Positions 9,172-18,572 of a DNA stretch of 64,000 nucleotides are shown piece by piece (position 1 is the stretch's first letter; each line of letters begins with the position of its first letter). A program made the position numbers and the translations under genes. The notes under the pieces are model-generated. The model did not search any database, was not told the DNA's origin, and worked only from the letters and a program-made list of their open reading frames with translations. Source of the stretch: ZC4RG29 sp964521255 (GTDB taxonomy: Bacteria > Bacteroidota > Bacteroidia > Cytophagales > Cyclobacteriaceae); the NCBI GenBank assembly GCA_964521255.1, contig CAZFRM010000016.1:76460-140459 (forward strand), given 5' to 3'.

Positions 9172-10356
9172 ATGTGGAGATTCCGCTATTGTTACAGTAT
9201 TTTGTTCGTTTTGTTACTGGGATGTAGTGATGACGGATCAGATCCAATAAAACCATCGGACGAATATCTCGTGTCTGCCACGCTCCAGAGAGAATATTCT
9301 GTTCAAACCTTTCAGTTTCTTGCAAGCCTTCTTGGCGTCTCAGAAGTTACAGGTTATATAAAACACGATATACAGGTTTACAAAATTGTATACCATACAA
9401 CATACAAGGGAGAAAAAATTGAAGCATCCGGCGTTGTTTACCTTCCTGAAAATTTAACTGCACCCGCTCCATTGCTTAGCCTGCATCACGGCACGACTAT
9501 GAATAAAGAAGGTGCCCCGTCCGTTGCTCAGGGGATTTCGGGTTTGGAATTTTTTGGATCGGCAGGCTACATAACCATTGTTCCTGATTTTATTGGTTAT
9601 GGAGAATCTGAATCCATATTTCATCCTTTCTATGACAAAGAGCATTCAGCCAATGCTGTGGTTGATATGATTAAGGCGACCAAAGAATTTCTTGAAGAGG
9701 AAAATATTTTATCGAATGAAAAACTTTTCCTGGCTGGATATTCCGAAGGCGGTTATGTAACGCTCGCTGCAGCAAAATCAATTGAAGAAAATCCAATTGA
9801 AGACCTCGATGTCGTTGCAGTAGCGGCAGGCGCTGGCGGTTACGATCTTGAGAATCTATTGGATGAAATCATGGCACCTGAAGAATATGTATATCCAAGT
9901 TACTTTGCATTTTTGGTAATGGCTTATAATGAAACCAATGATTGGGGACAACCATTAACTGATTTTTTCAATGAACCGTACGCAACCAATTTGGCTACTT
10001 ATTTGAATGGCGAATACAGCGGGGAATTCATTAACGGAAAATTAACAAATGATCTTAGTGAACTTCTGACTGAAGATTTCTATGAAGAATTAAAAGACAC
10101 GGAAAGCGAAAACACATTTGTAGAAGCTCTCCGCAAAAATAGCGTGAACGGGTGGGATACCGATCTGCCTATTCGATTGTATCATGGCTTGCAGGATGAG
10201 ATTATCCCCTACGAAAATTCAGTAACCACTTTACAAAATTTTGAAGATGCTGGAAGTAATAATGTAGCGCTAATTATTTTTCCTGTTGGCAATCATGTAC
10301 AAAGCTTAATACCTACATTAGTCCATGTAATTCTCTGGTTTGATGAACTGAAGTAA
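9172..10356 (+). CDS. Secreted lipase-like alpha/beta hydrolase lipoprotein
   Basis: The N-terminus MWRFRYCYSILFVLLLGC is a lipoprotein signal with Cys18. The hydrolase domain shows the strand-turn SLHHGTT (oxyanion region), the nucleophile elbow GYSEGG with Ser191, an acid in HGLQDEIIP and a catalytic His in VGNHVQS. The layout matches the secretory-lipase (LIP) family found in bacteria and fungi, whose members cleave esters. Between elbow and acid is a helical, acidic lid of about 130 residues. It is followed 52 bases later by a beta-lactamase-like gene on the same strand. The true substrate is unknown. Confidence 0.8.
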   Translation: MWRFRYCYSILFVLLLGCSDDGSDPIKPSDEYLVSATLQREYSVQTFQFLASLLGVSEVTGYIKHDIQVYKIVYHTTYKGEKIEASGVVYLPENLTAPAPLLSLHHGTTMNKEGAPSVAQGISGLEFFGSAGYITIVPDFIGYGESESIFHPFYDKEHSANAVVDMIKATKEFLEEENILSNEKLFLAGYSEGGYVTLAAAKSIEENPIEDLDVVAVAAGAGGYDLENLLDEIMAPEEYVYPSYFAFLVMAYNETNDWGQPLTDFFNEPYATNLATYLNGEYSGEFINGKLTNDLSELLTEDFYEELKDTESENTFVEALRKNSVNGWDTDLPIRLYHGLQDEIIPYENSVTTLQNFEDAGSNNVALIIFPVGNHVQSLIPTLVHVILWFDELK

Positions 10357-10408
10357 ATGATTGTCCCGCTATAAAATAAATTTAGTCTCCCTCTTCAATC
10401 CACCGAAA

Positions 10409-11725
10409 ATGAAACACACTCTTCTTATTGTAGCACTGTTATCTGCGCATTTGTTAAATGCCCAAACATTTGACAAAGCTAAAATGGATAGCCTCTTTTT
10501 AAGAATTGAAAATAATCAAAAAGGAATGGGGAGCATCTCCATTTTTAAAGACGGAAAAGAAGTTTATCAAAATGCTTTCGGTTATGCTGATGTGGCCAAC
10601 CAATTAAAAGCAACCAAAGATACCCGGTACCGGATAGGATCAATTTCAAAAACTTTTACCGCCACCATTATTATGCAAATGGTTGATGAAGACAAAATAA
10701 GTTTAAATTCAAAACTGGCAGACTATTATCCTGAAATTCCCAATGCCCGGGAAATAACCATTGAACATCTTCTGCGACATAGAAGTGGATTATACAATTT
10801 CACCAACATGCCAACCTATGTCGGCTGGATGGAACAACCTGTTACAAGAGATCAACTTCTTACAACGTTCATAAAAAACGGAACGGTATTCAACCCCGGT
10901 GAGAAAGCTGAGTACTCCAACACCAATTATGTTTTGCTCTCTCTTATAGCAGAGAAAATTGATAAGGAAGATTTCGTCACAATATTGAATGACCGGATCA
11001 TCGTACCCTGCAAGTTGAGTCATACCTACTTTGGCGGAAAGATCAATCCAAAAAATAATGAAGCGTTATCCTACACCATGTCTTCATCCTGGACGCTTGC
11101 CCCAGAAACCGATATGAGTATTCCGCTCGGAGCCGGTGCAGTCGTCTCCAATCCTACTGATTTGAATGCTTTTTATCATCAGTTATTCATGGGGCAACTC
11201 GTGTCAGCAGCATCGTTAAATAAAATGAAAGAAATTGTTGATCACTATGGCATCGGTTTGATTCCAATACCTTTTTATGAACGAAAGGCACTTGGACACG
11301 GAGGCAGCATTGATGGTTTTCAATCTATGGTTATGTATTTCCCCACCGACAATGTTTCGGTTGCTTACACATCGAATGGTGTGGTGATGCCCATGAATGA
11401 CATCATGATCGGCGCATTAAGCATATACTTTGGAAAAGAATATGTATTACCGGATTTCAAACCGGCGCTTGAATTAAAAGCAGAAGACCTGGATCAATAC
11501 CTGGGTGTTTACGCAAGTCCAACTTTTCCACTAAAAGTTACTATAACAAAAAACGGTAACAAACTCATTGGTCAGGCAACAGGCCAACCTACATTTCCTT
11601 TGGATGCTTATGATATCCACAAATTCAAATTTGATCAGGCTTCTTTGAAACTGGAATTCAAACCTGAGGAGAGTAAAATGATTTTAAGACAAGGGGGCGG
11701 TGAGTTTGTGTTAATGAGGGAGTAG
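10409..11725 (+). CDS. Serine hydrolase, class C beta-lactamase/penicillin-binding-protein family
   Basis: The enzyme has a signal peptide (MKHTLLIVALLSAHLLNAQ). The SxxK motif is in RIGSISKTF (Ser78 and Lys81 from this start), the Tyr-x-Asn motif is in AEYSNTNY, and HGGS replaces the KTG box. These mark the large Beta-lactamase (PF00144) family, which contains esterases, D-aminopeptidases and true beta-lactamases, so drug resistance cannot be assumed. A C-terminal lipocalin-like domain of about 90 residues follows. I chose the ATG at 10409 because the upstream TTG at 10361 adds a charged leader before the signal peptide. It is probably cotranscribed with the preceding lipase. Confidence 0.85.
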   Translation: MKHTLLIVALLSAHLLNAQTFDKAKMDSLFLRIENNQKGMGSISIFKDGKEVYQNAFGYADVANQLKATKDTRYRIGSISKTFTATIIMQMVDEDKISLNSKLADYYPEIPNAREITIEHLLRHRSGLYNFTNMPTYVGWMEQPVTRDQLLTTFIKNGTVFNPGEKAEYSNTNYVLLSLIAEKIDKEDFVTILNDRIIVPCKLSHTYFGGKINPKNNEALSYTMSSSWTLAPETDMSIPLGAGAVVSNPTDLNAFYHQLFMGQLVSAASLNKMKEIVDHYGIGLIPIPFYERKALGHGGSIDGFQSMVMYFPTDNVSVAYTSNGVVMPMNDIMIGALSIYFGKEYVLPDFKPALELKAEDLDQYLGVYASPTFPLKVTITKNGNKLIGQATGQPTFPLDAYDIHKFKFDQASLKLEFKPEESKMILRQGGGEFVLMRE

Positions 11726-11799
11726 ATTTTGACCGTGTGACTTAACGATCATGTTTCCCCCACAGGATCACTATTCTGCACACCACCGCATTCAAGCAC

Positions 11800-12003
11800 T
11801 TAGGTCAAACAAATGTAGTTGTCTTCAAAAACCTGAAGGTCTTCATCTGACCAGGTGGATACCCTTTTGATCTTCTTCTTCCATGCCTTCATATTAAAAA
11901 GCCTTTTGTCCTTATACTTGGCCAGCACAAACTCCAGAAAGTCATTTACTTCCTGCTGGACATCCGGAGATAATGTTTGATACTTTGCTAATAAATTATT
12001 CAT
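11800..12003 (-). CDS. DUF2281-like small protein, orphan antitoxin candidate
   Basis: The 67 residues begin MNNLLAKYQTLSPDVQQEVNDFLEFVLAKY, the typical helix of DUF2281 proteins, which are usually antitoxins next to a PIN-domain toxin. The C-terminus WSDEDLQVFEDNYICLT is also family-like. Only 74 bases separate its stop from the end of the convergent hydrolase gene, so no toxin can follow. I infer an orphan antitoxin or a relic of a pair. Confidence 0.6.
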   Translation of the reverse strand: MNNLLAKYQTLSPDVQQEVNDFLEFVLAKYKDKRLFNMKAWKKKIKRVSTWSDEDLQVFEDNYICLT

Positions 12004-12412
12004 AGTAATAAAGCTAAATCAATTTCAAAGTTACAATTTTTTCAGGTTGTTTTTATCCCAAAGGATGAAACTTCATCACTGCTGCCGTTAATTCTTCGAT
12101 ACCCGTTTGTTGATGTCGTTCTGTAGTCATCGGACTTTTATGCAAGAAATCTGTGCGGCTCTGTAAATGTTGTTTGTAAACATTCACTACATCGTATAAC
12201 CATCCCCAAAAATGGCGACGCCCTTTTCTTTACTTTAATACACCATCTCTGTATATTTGATCATGCCCCTTCCTATTTCGCAATCATCTCGTTGGGGCTT
12301 ACAATTTCTATACCGTCCGATCCTTACCTGCCTGAACTGTGACATAACATCACATAGTTGATGTTAGCTATACTGCTGTACTATTTTTCTAAACAACAAA
12401 ACCTCTCATATC
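12004..12412. other. Intergenic region of 409 bases with a possible minus-strand gene remnant
   Basis: On the minus strand a frame of 58 codons is open from 12229 to a TAA at 12053-12055. It reads with protein-like composition (FWGWLYDVVNVYKQHLQSR, then HKSPMTTERHQQ) but has no start codon at its beginning and an in-frame stop just before it. It may be the 3' end of a decayed gene; no family is recognised. The rest, up to the subtilase start, must hold that gene's promoter, but I could not pick a convincing one. Confidence 0.25.
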
Positions 12413-14497
12413 ATGAACGTAAAAACAAAACTTGGAAAAAAAACTGAACCGGCTGTTATCCTGAAGAAAAGTAACGACCTCATTGCCATCAGAACGCGTT
12501 CAACACGTTCGATCAATGCCGGGCCTGTTCCCTCTGCTGCTGCCGCCGAAGTAAAAGACGGAGAACTTATTTTGGAATTTCCTGAAGCGGGAGTTGAAGT
12601 GTACCGCGTTAAGGTGGATAAAAATGGAAAAAGTCTCGAGTCACGAAAGCAAAACCTGAGGATGATGCCCGACATACGCTTTGCGGGTGGTGTGATGGTA
12701 GATGAAGGAACCGGCGAACCTGTGATCTATACAGAGAATATTTTCATAAAATTTCATGATGATGTAGATCCTGACAAATGCAAACAAGTGATAAGTGAAG
12801 CTGATCTCACCATCAAAAAAGAATTAAAGTATGCAGCGAATGCATTCTTCACCGGTGCACCGGAAGGAATTGGCACAAAAGTTTTCGACATCGCCAACAA
12901 ACTTCTTGAAAGATCAGATGTGGAGTATTGCCATCCCGAATTAGTACGTCACCGCGAAAGACGTCAGGTCTATGATCAGCAATGGCATCTCAAAACAACT
13001 ACCGTGAATGGTGTAACGGTCAATGCAAGCGCCAATGTAGAAGCTGCCCATCGTTTATCAAAAGGTGAAGGAACCATTATTGCAATCATTGATGATGGCG
13101 TTGAAATCAATCATCCGGAGTTTGGCAGTCCCGGTAAAATTGTTTTCCCAAGAGATGCTTCACTTGGAAATAATAATCCTCTGCCAAAATTTAATGACGA
13201 CAGTCATGGAACAGCCTGTGCAGGAGTAGCTTGTGCCGATGGAAATTTCGGAGCATCGGGTGTTGCACCAAAAGCCAGGTTAATGCCGATCCGTCTTTCA
13301 TCCGCATTAGGCTCTCAGCAGGAAGCGGATGCTTTTGAATGGGCCGCCGATCATGGGGCTGATGTTATCTCTTGCAGCTGGGGTCCGGCAGATGGGAAAT
13401 GGTTTGACCCTGCTGACCCACTCCACAACCGATCGTTCCCCCTACCGGCCAGCACTAAGCTTGCCATCGACTATGCGACAACACAAGGTCGGAACGGAAA
13501 GGGATGTGTGATTTTCTTTGCTGCCGGAAATGGGAACGAAAAAGTTGATAACGATGGCTATGCCAGCTACGAAAATGTACTTGCCGTTGCGGCTTGTGGC
13601 GATCGTGGCATTAAAAGTGTTTACAGTGATTTTGGAAAAGCAATCTGGTGTTCATTTCCCAGCAGTGATTTTGGTTTCGAACCGACTAACCATCCTGAAC
13701 CTCTAACTACCGGCATCTGGACAACAGACCGGGTAGGTGCCAAAGGTTATAATCCAGGTGATCTGCGATTGGGCGATAGCGCCGGCTTATTTACGAACGA
13801 CTTCGGTGGAACTTCAAGTGCTTGTCCCGGAGCGGCAGGAATTGGCGCGTTGATTCTCTCCGTTAATCCTGATTTGAAATGGCAGGAGGTTCGCGATATT
13901 ATCCGAAGAGCCTGTGATAAAATTGATCCATCCGGAGGAAACTACGACAGTACCGGAAGAAGTACATTGTATGGGTATGGGAGAATGAATGCAGAAGCTG
14001 CATTGCTCCTGGCAAAACCCTCTGTGAGCAATAAGGTGACTATTTCGAAAACATTCAACAAGCCGTTACCAGATTTGAAAACGGTAACGGCCTCTTTTGA
14101 TGTAGGTGAGACACAAAAAATTGAAACCATCTCCGTGCTTTTGGAAATTCTTCACACTTACATTGGTGATCTGATTGTAACGCTCATTCCACCACCTCAA
14201 ATGAATACAACGAATATTATTCTTCACAATAGAAAAGGAGGAGCTACAAATAATATTAAAAAAAGTTACAGTGTGCTTACCGTACCTACATTGTCAAAAT
14301 TGAAAGGCAAAAATGCAAACGGCCGGTGGACGCTCCAGGTGCAAGACAAAGCATTCCGCGATATTGGTACATTGGTGAGCTTTGGAATTGAACTAACATT
14401 CCAACAACCCGCAGACAGGAACACTCGCCAGCGTGCAAGAGCGCCTATCAAAAAAGCGGCGAAGAAAATGGCAAAGAAGAGAATGAGGGCGAAGTGA
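12413..14497 (+). CDS. Subtilisin-like serine protease (S8) with P domain and basic tail, no signal peptide
   Basis: The 694-residue protein has three parts. Residues 1-185 form a propeptide-like region (FIKFHDDVDPDKC, EYCHPELVR). The S8 catalytic domain spans about 190-530, with Asp227 in AIIDDG, His265 in DDSHGTACAG, the oxyanion Asn373 in FFAAGNGN and Ser468 in GGTSSACPG. A proprotein-convertase P domain covers about 540-665 (TYIGDLIVTLIPP, NGRWTLQVQD). This is the kexin-like layout. Unlike most relatives it starts MNVKTKLGKKTEPAV with no hydrophobic signal segment, and it ends in about 30 residues rich in Lys and Arg. It may act in the cytoplasm or leave by a non-Sec route. No inhibitor or peptide substrate gene is adjacent. 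Confidence 0.88.
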   Translation: MNVKTKLGKKTEPAVILKKSNDLIAIRTRSTRSINAGPVPSAAAAEVKDGELILEFPEAGVEVYRVKVDKNGKSLESRKQNLRMMPDIRFAGGVMVDEGTGEPVIYTENIFIKFHDDVDPDKCKQVISEADLTIKKELKYAANAFFTGAPEGIGTKVFDIANKLLERSDVEYCHPELVRHRERRQVYDQQWHLKTTTVNGVTVNASANVEAAHRLSKGEGTIIAIIDDGVEINHPEFGSPGKIVFPRDASLGNNNPLPKFNDDSHGTACAGVACADGNFGASGVAPKARLMPIRLSSALGSQQEADAFEWAADHGADVISCSWGPADGKWFDPADPLHNRSFPLPASTKLAIDYATTQGRNGKGCVIFFAAGNGNEKVDNDGYASYENVLAVAACGDRGIKSVYSDFGKAIWCSFPSSDFGFEPTNHPEPLTTGIWTTDRVGAKGYNPGDLRLGDSAGLFTNDFGGTSSACPGAAGIGALILSVNPDLKWQEVRDIIRRACDKIDPSGGNYDSTGRSTLYGYGRMNAEAALLLAKPSVSNKVTISKTFNKPLPDLKTVTASFDVGETQKIETISVLLEILHTYIGDLIVTLIPPPQMNTTNIILHNRKGGATNNIKKSYSVLTVPTLSKLKGKNANGRWTLQVQDKAFRDIGTLVSFGIELTFQQPADRNTRQRARAPIKKAAKKMAKKRMRAK

Positions 14498-14532
14498 AAT
14501 AATTATAATTAATTTACTGGTAGAACTTATTT

Positions 14533-14597
14533 AAGTCATTGGTCAATAGTCATTAGTGGTGCATTCCAAATTACTAATGACTACTGACCAATGACTT
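14533..14597. terminator. Reiterated-word hairpin, likely terminator of the subtilase gene
   Basis: Two 25-base arms (14533-14557 and 14573-14597) pair with one mismatch around 15 bases. The arms repeat GTCATTG / GTCAATA / GTCATTA. A run of T follows at 14596-14601, so on the plus strand it has the form of an intrinsic terminator. Confidence 0.6.
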
Positions 14598-14618
14598 TTT
14601 TATTTATATCTTTAATTC

Positions 14619-15353
14619 ATGAAGAACATCCTGATTTTATTTTTCGTCGTCCTCGCTTATTCTGCGTTTGCACAGAAAAAAGTTTTGATCTATACACATA
14701 ATGGAAAAGGGTATGTTCATGAGAACATTGCTGCCAGTGTAGATGCATTGAAAAAACTTTGTAAGGAAAATGGGTACGAGGCTACATCTACAGATGATCC
14801 CTCAATTTTTACAACTGAAAAACTTTCTTCCATCAAATGCATAATTTTCTCCAACACCAACAATGAAGCATTTGATTCTGAAGAACAGAAGCAAGCATTT
14901 AAAGCATACATTAACAATGGCGGTGGATTTGTTGGCATACATTCAGCGTCAGGCTCTGAGCGCCAATGGCCGTGGTTCTGGTCAATGTTAGGCGGCAAAT
15001 TTGTACGCCATCCAAAATTTCAGCCCTTTACCATTAAAGTTATTGATACTAAACATCCTGCTACTGGTTTTTTGGGCGACACCTGGGAATGGGAAGATGA
15101 ATGCTATTATCTGGATCATCTCAATCCCGACATACACGTGTTGCTTGCCGCCGACCTCACCACCATTGAAGACGACAAGAAAGGAGAATATCCTGGCGTT
15201 ACTTTTGGAAATTATTTTCCGCTTGCATGGTGTCATGAGTTTAATGGGGGCAGGCAATTCTATACGGCTTTAGGTCATGACATCAAACATTATCAGGATC
15301 CAACTTTTCTCAAACATGTTTTGGGTGGAATAAAGTGGGCAATGAATGAATGA
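14619..15353 (+). CDS. ThuA-domain secreted protein
   Basis: A signal peptide (MKNILILFFVVLAYSAFAQ) precedes one ThuA domain, a class I glutamine-amidotransferase-like fold without the usual catalytic Cys. Diagnostic stretches are VLIYTHNGKGYVHENI, GGGFVGIHSAS, GGKFVRHPKFQ, WEWEDECYYLD and FYTALGHD. ThuA proteins occur with sugar oxidation and trehalose/sucrose utilisation loci and some are keto-glucoside processing enzymes; the reaction here is unknown. The gene is convergent with the GH65 sugar cluster, which suggests but does not show a carbohydrate role. Confidence 0.82.
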   Translation: MKNILILFFVVLAYSAFAQKKVLIYTHNGKGYVHENIAASVDALKKLCKENGYEATSTDDPSIFTTEKLSSIKCIIFSNTNNEAFDSEEQKQAFKAYINNGGGFVGIHSASGSERQWPWFWSMLGGKFVRHPKFQPFTIKVIDTKHPATGFLGDTWEWEDECYYLDHLNPDIHVLLAADLTTIEDDKKGEYPGVTFGNYFPLAWCHEFNGGRQFYTALGHDIKHYQDPTFLKHVLGGIKWAMNE

Positions 15354-15437
15354 TTTGCCACAGGGGCACTGAAACACTGAAGATCATGAAAATGCTTTTG
15401 AACTTTAAGTGGTGATAAGAAAATCGTTTAGACTATT

Positions 15438-17720
15438 TTACTTCAACTGAATCCCTTCACCATTCAAAACAATCTCTATCGGTTCGCCTGACTCCAGTAT
15501 AGTTTCGGTTTTCTCCTTTGACACTTTTATCTTGATAACTCGTCCACGAAACTCAATGCGGAAAGAGTATGATTTCCATTGATCGGGTATGTAGGGATTA
15601 AAATGCAACTTATCTTCTTTAACCCGCATACCACCAAAGCCCTTTACAACACTCATCCACGTACCGGCCATGCTGGTGATGTGGCAACCATCTTCGGTGT
15701 CGTTATTATAATCGTCGAGGTCAAGGCGTGCTGTACGTAAATAGAGTTCGTAAGCTTTTTCTTTGTATCCAAGTTTCGAGGCAAGAATCACATGAACGCA
15801 AGGTGACAAGGAAGATTCATGCACCGTCATCGGTTCATAGAAATCAAAATTGCGTTTGATGGTATCCTGGTCAAATCGCTCTTCGAAGAAATAAATTCCC
15901 TGTAATACATCCGCCTGCTTTATAAAACACGAACGAAGTATTCTATCCCATGACCACTTTTGATTAAGCGGTCTGTCTTCTGCGCGCAATTCTGAAACGG
16001 GTTTTATCTCTTTATCAAGAAAACCGTCTTGCTGGAGAAAAACGCCACGATCCTTATCTTCCGGAAAATACATGTTCGATGCAATATCCTTCCACTTATC
16101 AGTTTCAGGTTTCTCATTGAACTTGATCTTTGAGGCAATTTCTTCAAATCGTTTAGCATCATTTTTCTTAACGTGGTCAATGGATTGCAACGTGAAGTTC
16201 AACGTCCATACAGCAAAGGTGTTTGAATACCAGTTGTTGTTTACATTGTTTTCATACTCATTGGGTCCTGTAACACCAAGCATCACATATTTTTCCTTCT
16301 CTGCCGACCAGTTAACACGCTGTGCCCAAAATCGTGATATTCCAATCAGAACTTCCAACCCATATTCACCGAGATAATTTTCATCACCGGTATATCGTAT
16401 GTAATCAAATATTGCAAAAGCGATAGCACCATTCCGATGAATTTCTTCAAAGGTAATCTCCCATTCATTGTGACATTCCTCTCCATTCATGGTCACCATC
16501 GGGTACAGCGCAGCCCCATCGGTAAAACCAAGTTTACCTGCATTTTCAATGGCTCGTTGCAAATGTTTGTAACGATAAACCAAAAGATTTTTCGCCACTC
16601 GCGGTTCTGCTGTACTTAAAAAGAAAGGAAGGCAATAAGCTTCTGTATCCCAGTATGTACTTCCGCCATACTTTTCTCCCGTAAATCCTTTAGGCCCTAT
16701 GTTGAGACGCTCATCTTCACCTGTGTACGTTTGCGTCAATTGAAAAATATTAAAACGAATGCCTTGTTGAGCGGCGGAATCTCCTTCAATGGTTATGTCG
16801 CATTCACTCCATTTATGTTCCCAGACTTTTGCATGCTCTTCAAAAAGTTTATCAAAACCTTTCGTAGCTGCTTCATCCAAAACTTTACTGCAATTTTTTG
16901 CCAGCTTATCCTTCGGATGATTTTCCGATGAAAGCACCGCACCATATTTATAAATCACTACCTCCTCTCCTTCTTTCATTTCCAACTGAACAACATTGCC
17001 TGCATATTTTTCACGTTGCTCAAAATTAACCCTCACATCGGCTTTCCTTCCATTGGCGTCAATGTAGTATCGCATTCCTGTGGTTACATGAAAAAAAGTT
17101 TTCTTTGTTTGCGCCGTAACAATCGCCTTTCCATCCGACACTTCTTTGTAAACTTCTTCCCAGAATTTTTCATCATAATTCGAATCTTTGTTAACCACAT
17201 CGGCATCAACAAACATTACAATGGCGCACGTGGAGGAAAAATTAAGCGGGGTAATGGAGTAACGAATGGCTCCAACTTCACCGTTCGCCATACTGCAAAA
17301 ACGCTTTGATAGTACTTTAACTTTTTTTCCGTCAGGGAACGTAGCGGAAAAACTCCTCGTGAGTAATCCTGTTCTCATATCCAATTCGCGACGGAAATCT
17401 TCTGTCTTACATTTTGCCAAATCAAGCTTTTGCCTGTCAAAGCTGATATGAATTCCAATCCAGCTTGGAGCATTTAAAACTTTTGCAAAGTATTCGGGAT
17501 AACCATTCTTCCACCAGCCAACCCGCGTTTTATCGGGATAATAAACGCCAGCTACATAACTGCCGCGTAATGACTTTCCTGAATACTCTTCTTCGAAATT
17601 AGCGCGCTGACCCATGCGGCCATTACCAATACTGAATAAACTTTCCGACACTTCGTGATAGTGCGGGTCAAAACCTTCTTCTATAATCTTCCAATCGTCG
17701 TGTTTAATGTAGTTCTTCAT
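15438..17720 (-). CDS. GH65 family disaccharide phosphorylase
   Basis: This cytoplasmic enzyme (no signal peptide) splits an alpha-glucosyl disaccharide with phosphate to beta-glucose 1-phosphate and glucose. The 760 residues cover the N-terminal beta-sandwich (HEVSESLFSIGNGRMGQR), the (alpha/alpha)6 barrel with general acid Glu488 in GVTGPNEYENN, the phosphate-binding region near KWSWDRILRSC and the C-terminal small domain (IEFRGRVIKIKV). The family includes maltose, trehalose, kojibiose and nigerose phosphorylases, which cannot be separated by eye. The beta-phosphoglucomutase gene directly upstream supports phosphorolysis rather than hydrolysis. It is the last gene of the minus-strand sugar cluster. 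Confidence 0.9.
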   Translation of the reverse strand: MKNYIKHDDWKIIEEGFDPHYHEVSESLFSIGNGRMGQRANFEEEYSGKSLRGSYVAGVYYPDKTRVGWWKNGYPEYFAKVLNAPSWIGIHISFDRQKLDLAKCKTEDFRRELDMRTGLLTRSFSATFPDGKKVKVLSKRFCSMANGEVGAIRYSITPLNFSSTCAIVMFVDADVVNKDSNYDEKFWEEVYKEVSDGKAIVTAQTKKTFFHVTTGMRYYIDANGRKADVRVNFEQREKYAGNVVQLEMKEGEEVVIYKYGAVLSSENHPKDKLAKNCSKVLDEAATKGFDKLFEEHAKVWEHKWSECDITIEGDSAAQQGIRFNIFQLTQTYTGEDERLNIGPKGFTGEKYGGSTYWDTEAYCLPFFLSTAEPRVAKNLLVYRYKHLQRAIENAGKLGFTDGAALYPMVTMNGEECHNEWEITFEEIHRNGAIAFAIFDYIRYTGDENYLGEYGLEVLIGISRFWAQRVNWSAEKEKYVMLGVTGPNEYENNVNNNWYSNTFAVWTLNFTLQSIDHVKKNDAKRFEEIASKIKFNEKPETDKWKDIASNMYFPEDKDRGVFLQQDGFLDKEIKPVSELRAEDRPLNQKWSWDRILRSCFIKQADVLQGIYFFEERFDQDTIKRNFDFYEPMTVHESSLSPCVHVILASKLGYKEKAYELYLRTARLDLDDYNNDTEDGCHITSMAGTWMSVVKGFGGMRVKEDKLHFNPYIPDQWKSYSFRIEFRGRVIKIKVSKEKTETILESGEPIEIVLNGEGIQLK

Positions 17721-17809
17721 GTAAATAAGTTATCCGTTATCGGTTAATAGTTATTTGTAATCCATGTCATTCAGTTAAGCTTCATAAACTTCTTCCCTTG
17801 ACTATAACT

Positions 17810-18454
17810 TTAAAATCCCACTAACATTTCAATTCTAAAGTCACCTGTTTTATCAATTACCATATTTGCTTTGCCAAGTTGCTCCATCGATCCAACACCA
17901 ACACATTTCATGTTTGCTGCGATAGCAGCTTCAACACCTGCTTCAGCATCTTCAAATACCAGGCATTCCTCCGGAATAACCTCAATAAGTTGCGCAGTCT
18001 TAAGAAAAATTTCGGGATCAGGTTTTGTATGAGTGATCATAGTGCCATCGACAATAGCATCAAACAGCGTTTCAATATGCAGTCGCCTGATCACCGTCCG
18101 GGCGTTTTTACTGCTGGAGGCTAAAGCAACTTTTATATTTTTAAATTTCAACTTCTCAATCAGTGGACGAACTCCCGGAAATATTTCCTCGGGTAACATT
18201 CGATCAACAAAATCGTTGAACCATTCATTTTTTTTATTTGCTAATCTTTCTTTCTCAATATTGTTTATCGTTAGTCCTCCGATGTCAAGCAGGATATCAA
18301 GTGATTGCATCCGGCTGACACCTTTAAGTTTTTCATTCTGTTCTTTAGTCAGGTCAAAACCGAGTTCATTCGCCATGCGTTTCCAGGCGAGGTAGTGATA
18401 ATGTGCTGTGTCAACAATCACACCGTCTAAATCAAATATGCAAGCCTTTATCAA
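17810..18454 (-). CDS. pgmB: Beta-phosphoglucomutase
   Basis: This HAD-superfamily enzyme converts beta-glucose 1-phosphate to glucose 6-phosphate. The first motif FDLDGVIVDT carries the nucleophile Asp8 and the acid/base Asp10, the helical cap holds KLKGVSRMQSLDILL with the substrate-binding Arg, and later motifs are ALASSSKNA and VFEDAEAGVEAA. Length (214) is normal. It lies 89 bases upstream of the GH65 gene on the same strand, the standard pairing for maltose/trehalose/kojibiose phosphorolysis. Confidence 0.92.
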   Translation of the reverse strand: MIKACIFDLDGVIVDTAHYHYLAWKRMANELGFDLTKEQNEKLKGVSRMQSLDILLDIGGLTINNIEKERLANKKNEWFNDFVDRMLPEEIFPGVRPLIEKLKFKNIKVALASSSKNARTVIRRLHIETLFDAIVDGTMITHTKPDPEIFLKTAQLIEVIPEECLVFEDAEAGVEAAIAANMKCVGVGSMEQLGKANMVIDKTGDFRIEMLVGF

Positions 18455-18483
18455 GTAGTTATTAGGTTAATAGTTATTAGAAA

Positions 18484-18554
18484 AGTCAATGGTCATTGGT
18501 CATTGGTCATTGGAAATGCATTACCAATAACTACTGACCAGTGACCAGTGACTA
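18484..18554. repeat. Reiterated-word hairpin (GGTCATT type)
   Basis: The left arm has three near-perfect tandem copies of GGTCATT and the right arm carries complementary copies (TGACCAG), separated by a short loop around AAATGCATT. The pairing is imperfect. It lies between the PfkB-kinase and pgmB genes and may attenuate or terminate transcription within the cluster. Confidence 0.6.
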
Positions 18555-18572
18555 TTCTAAATAATCGTTCCA

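Noticed and set aside
10361..10408. TTG start for the beta-lactamase-like gene
   Set aside because: It adds a polar leader in front of a normal signal peptide that begins at the ATG 10409.
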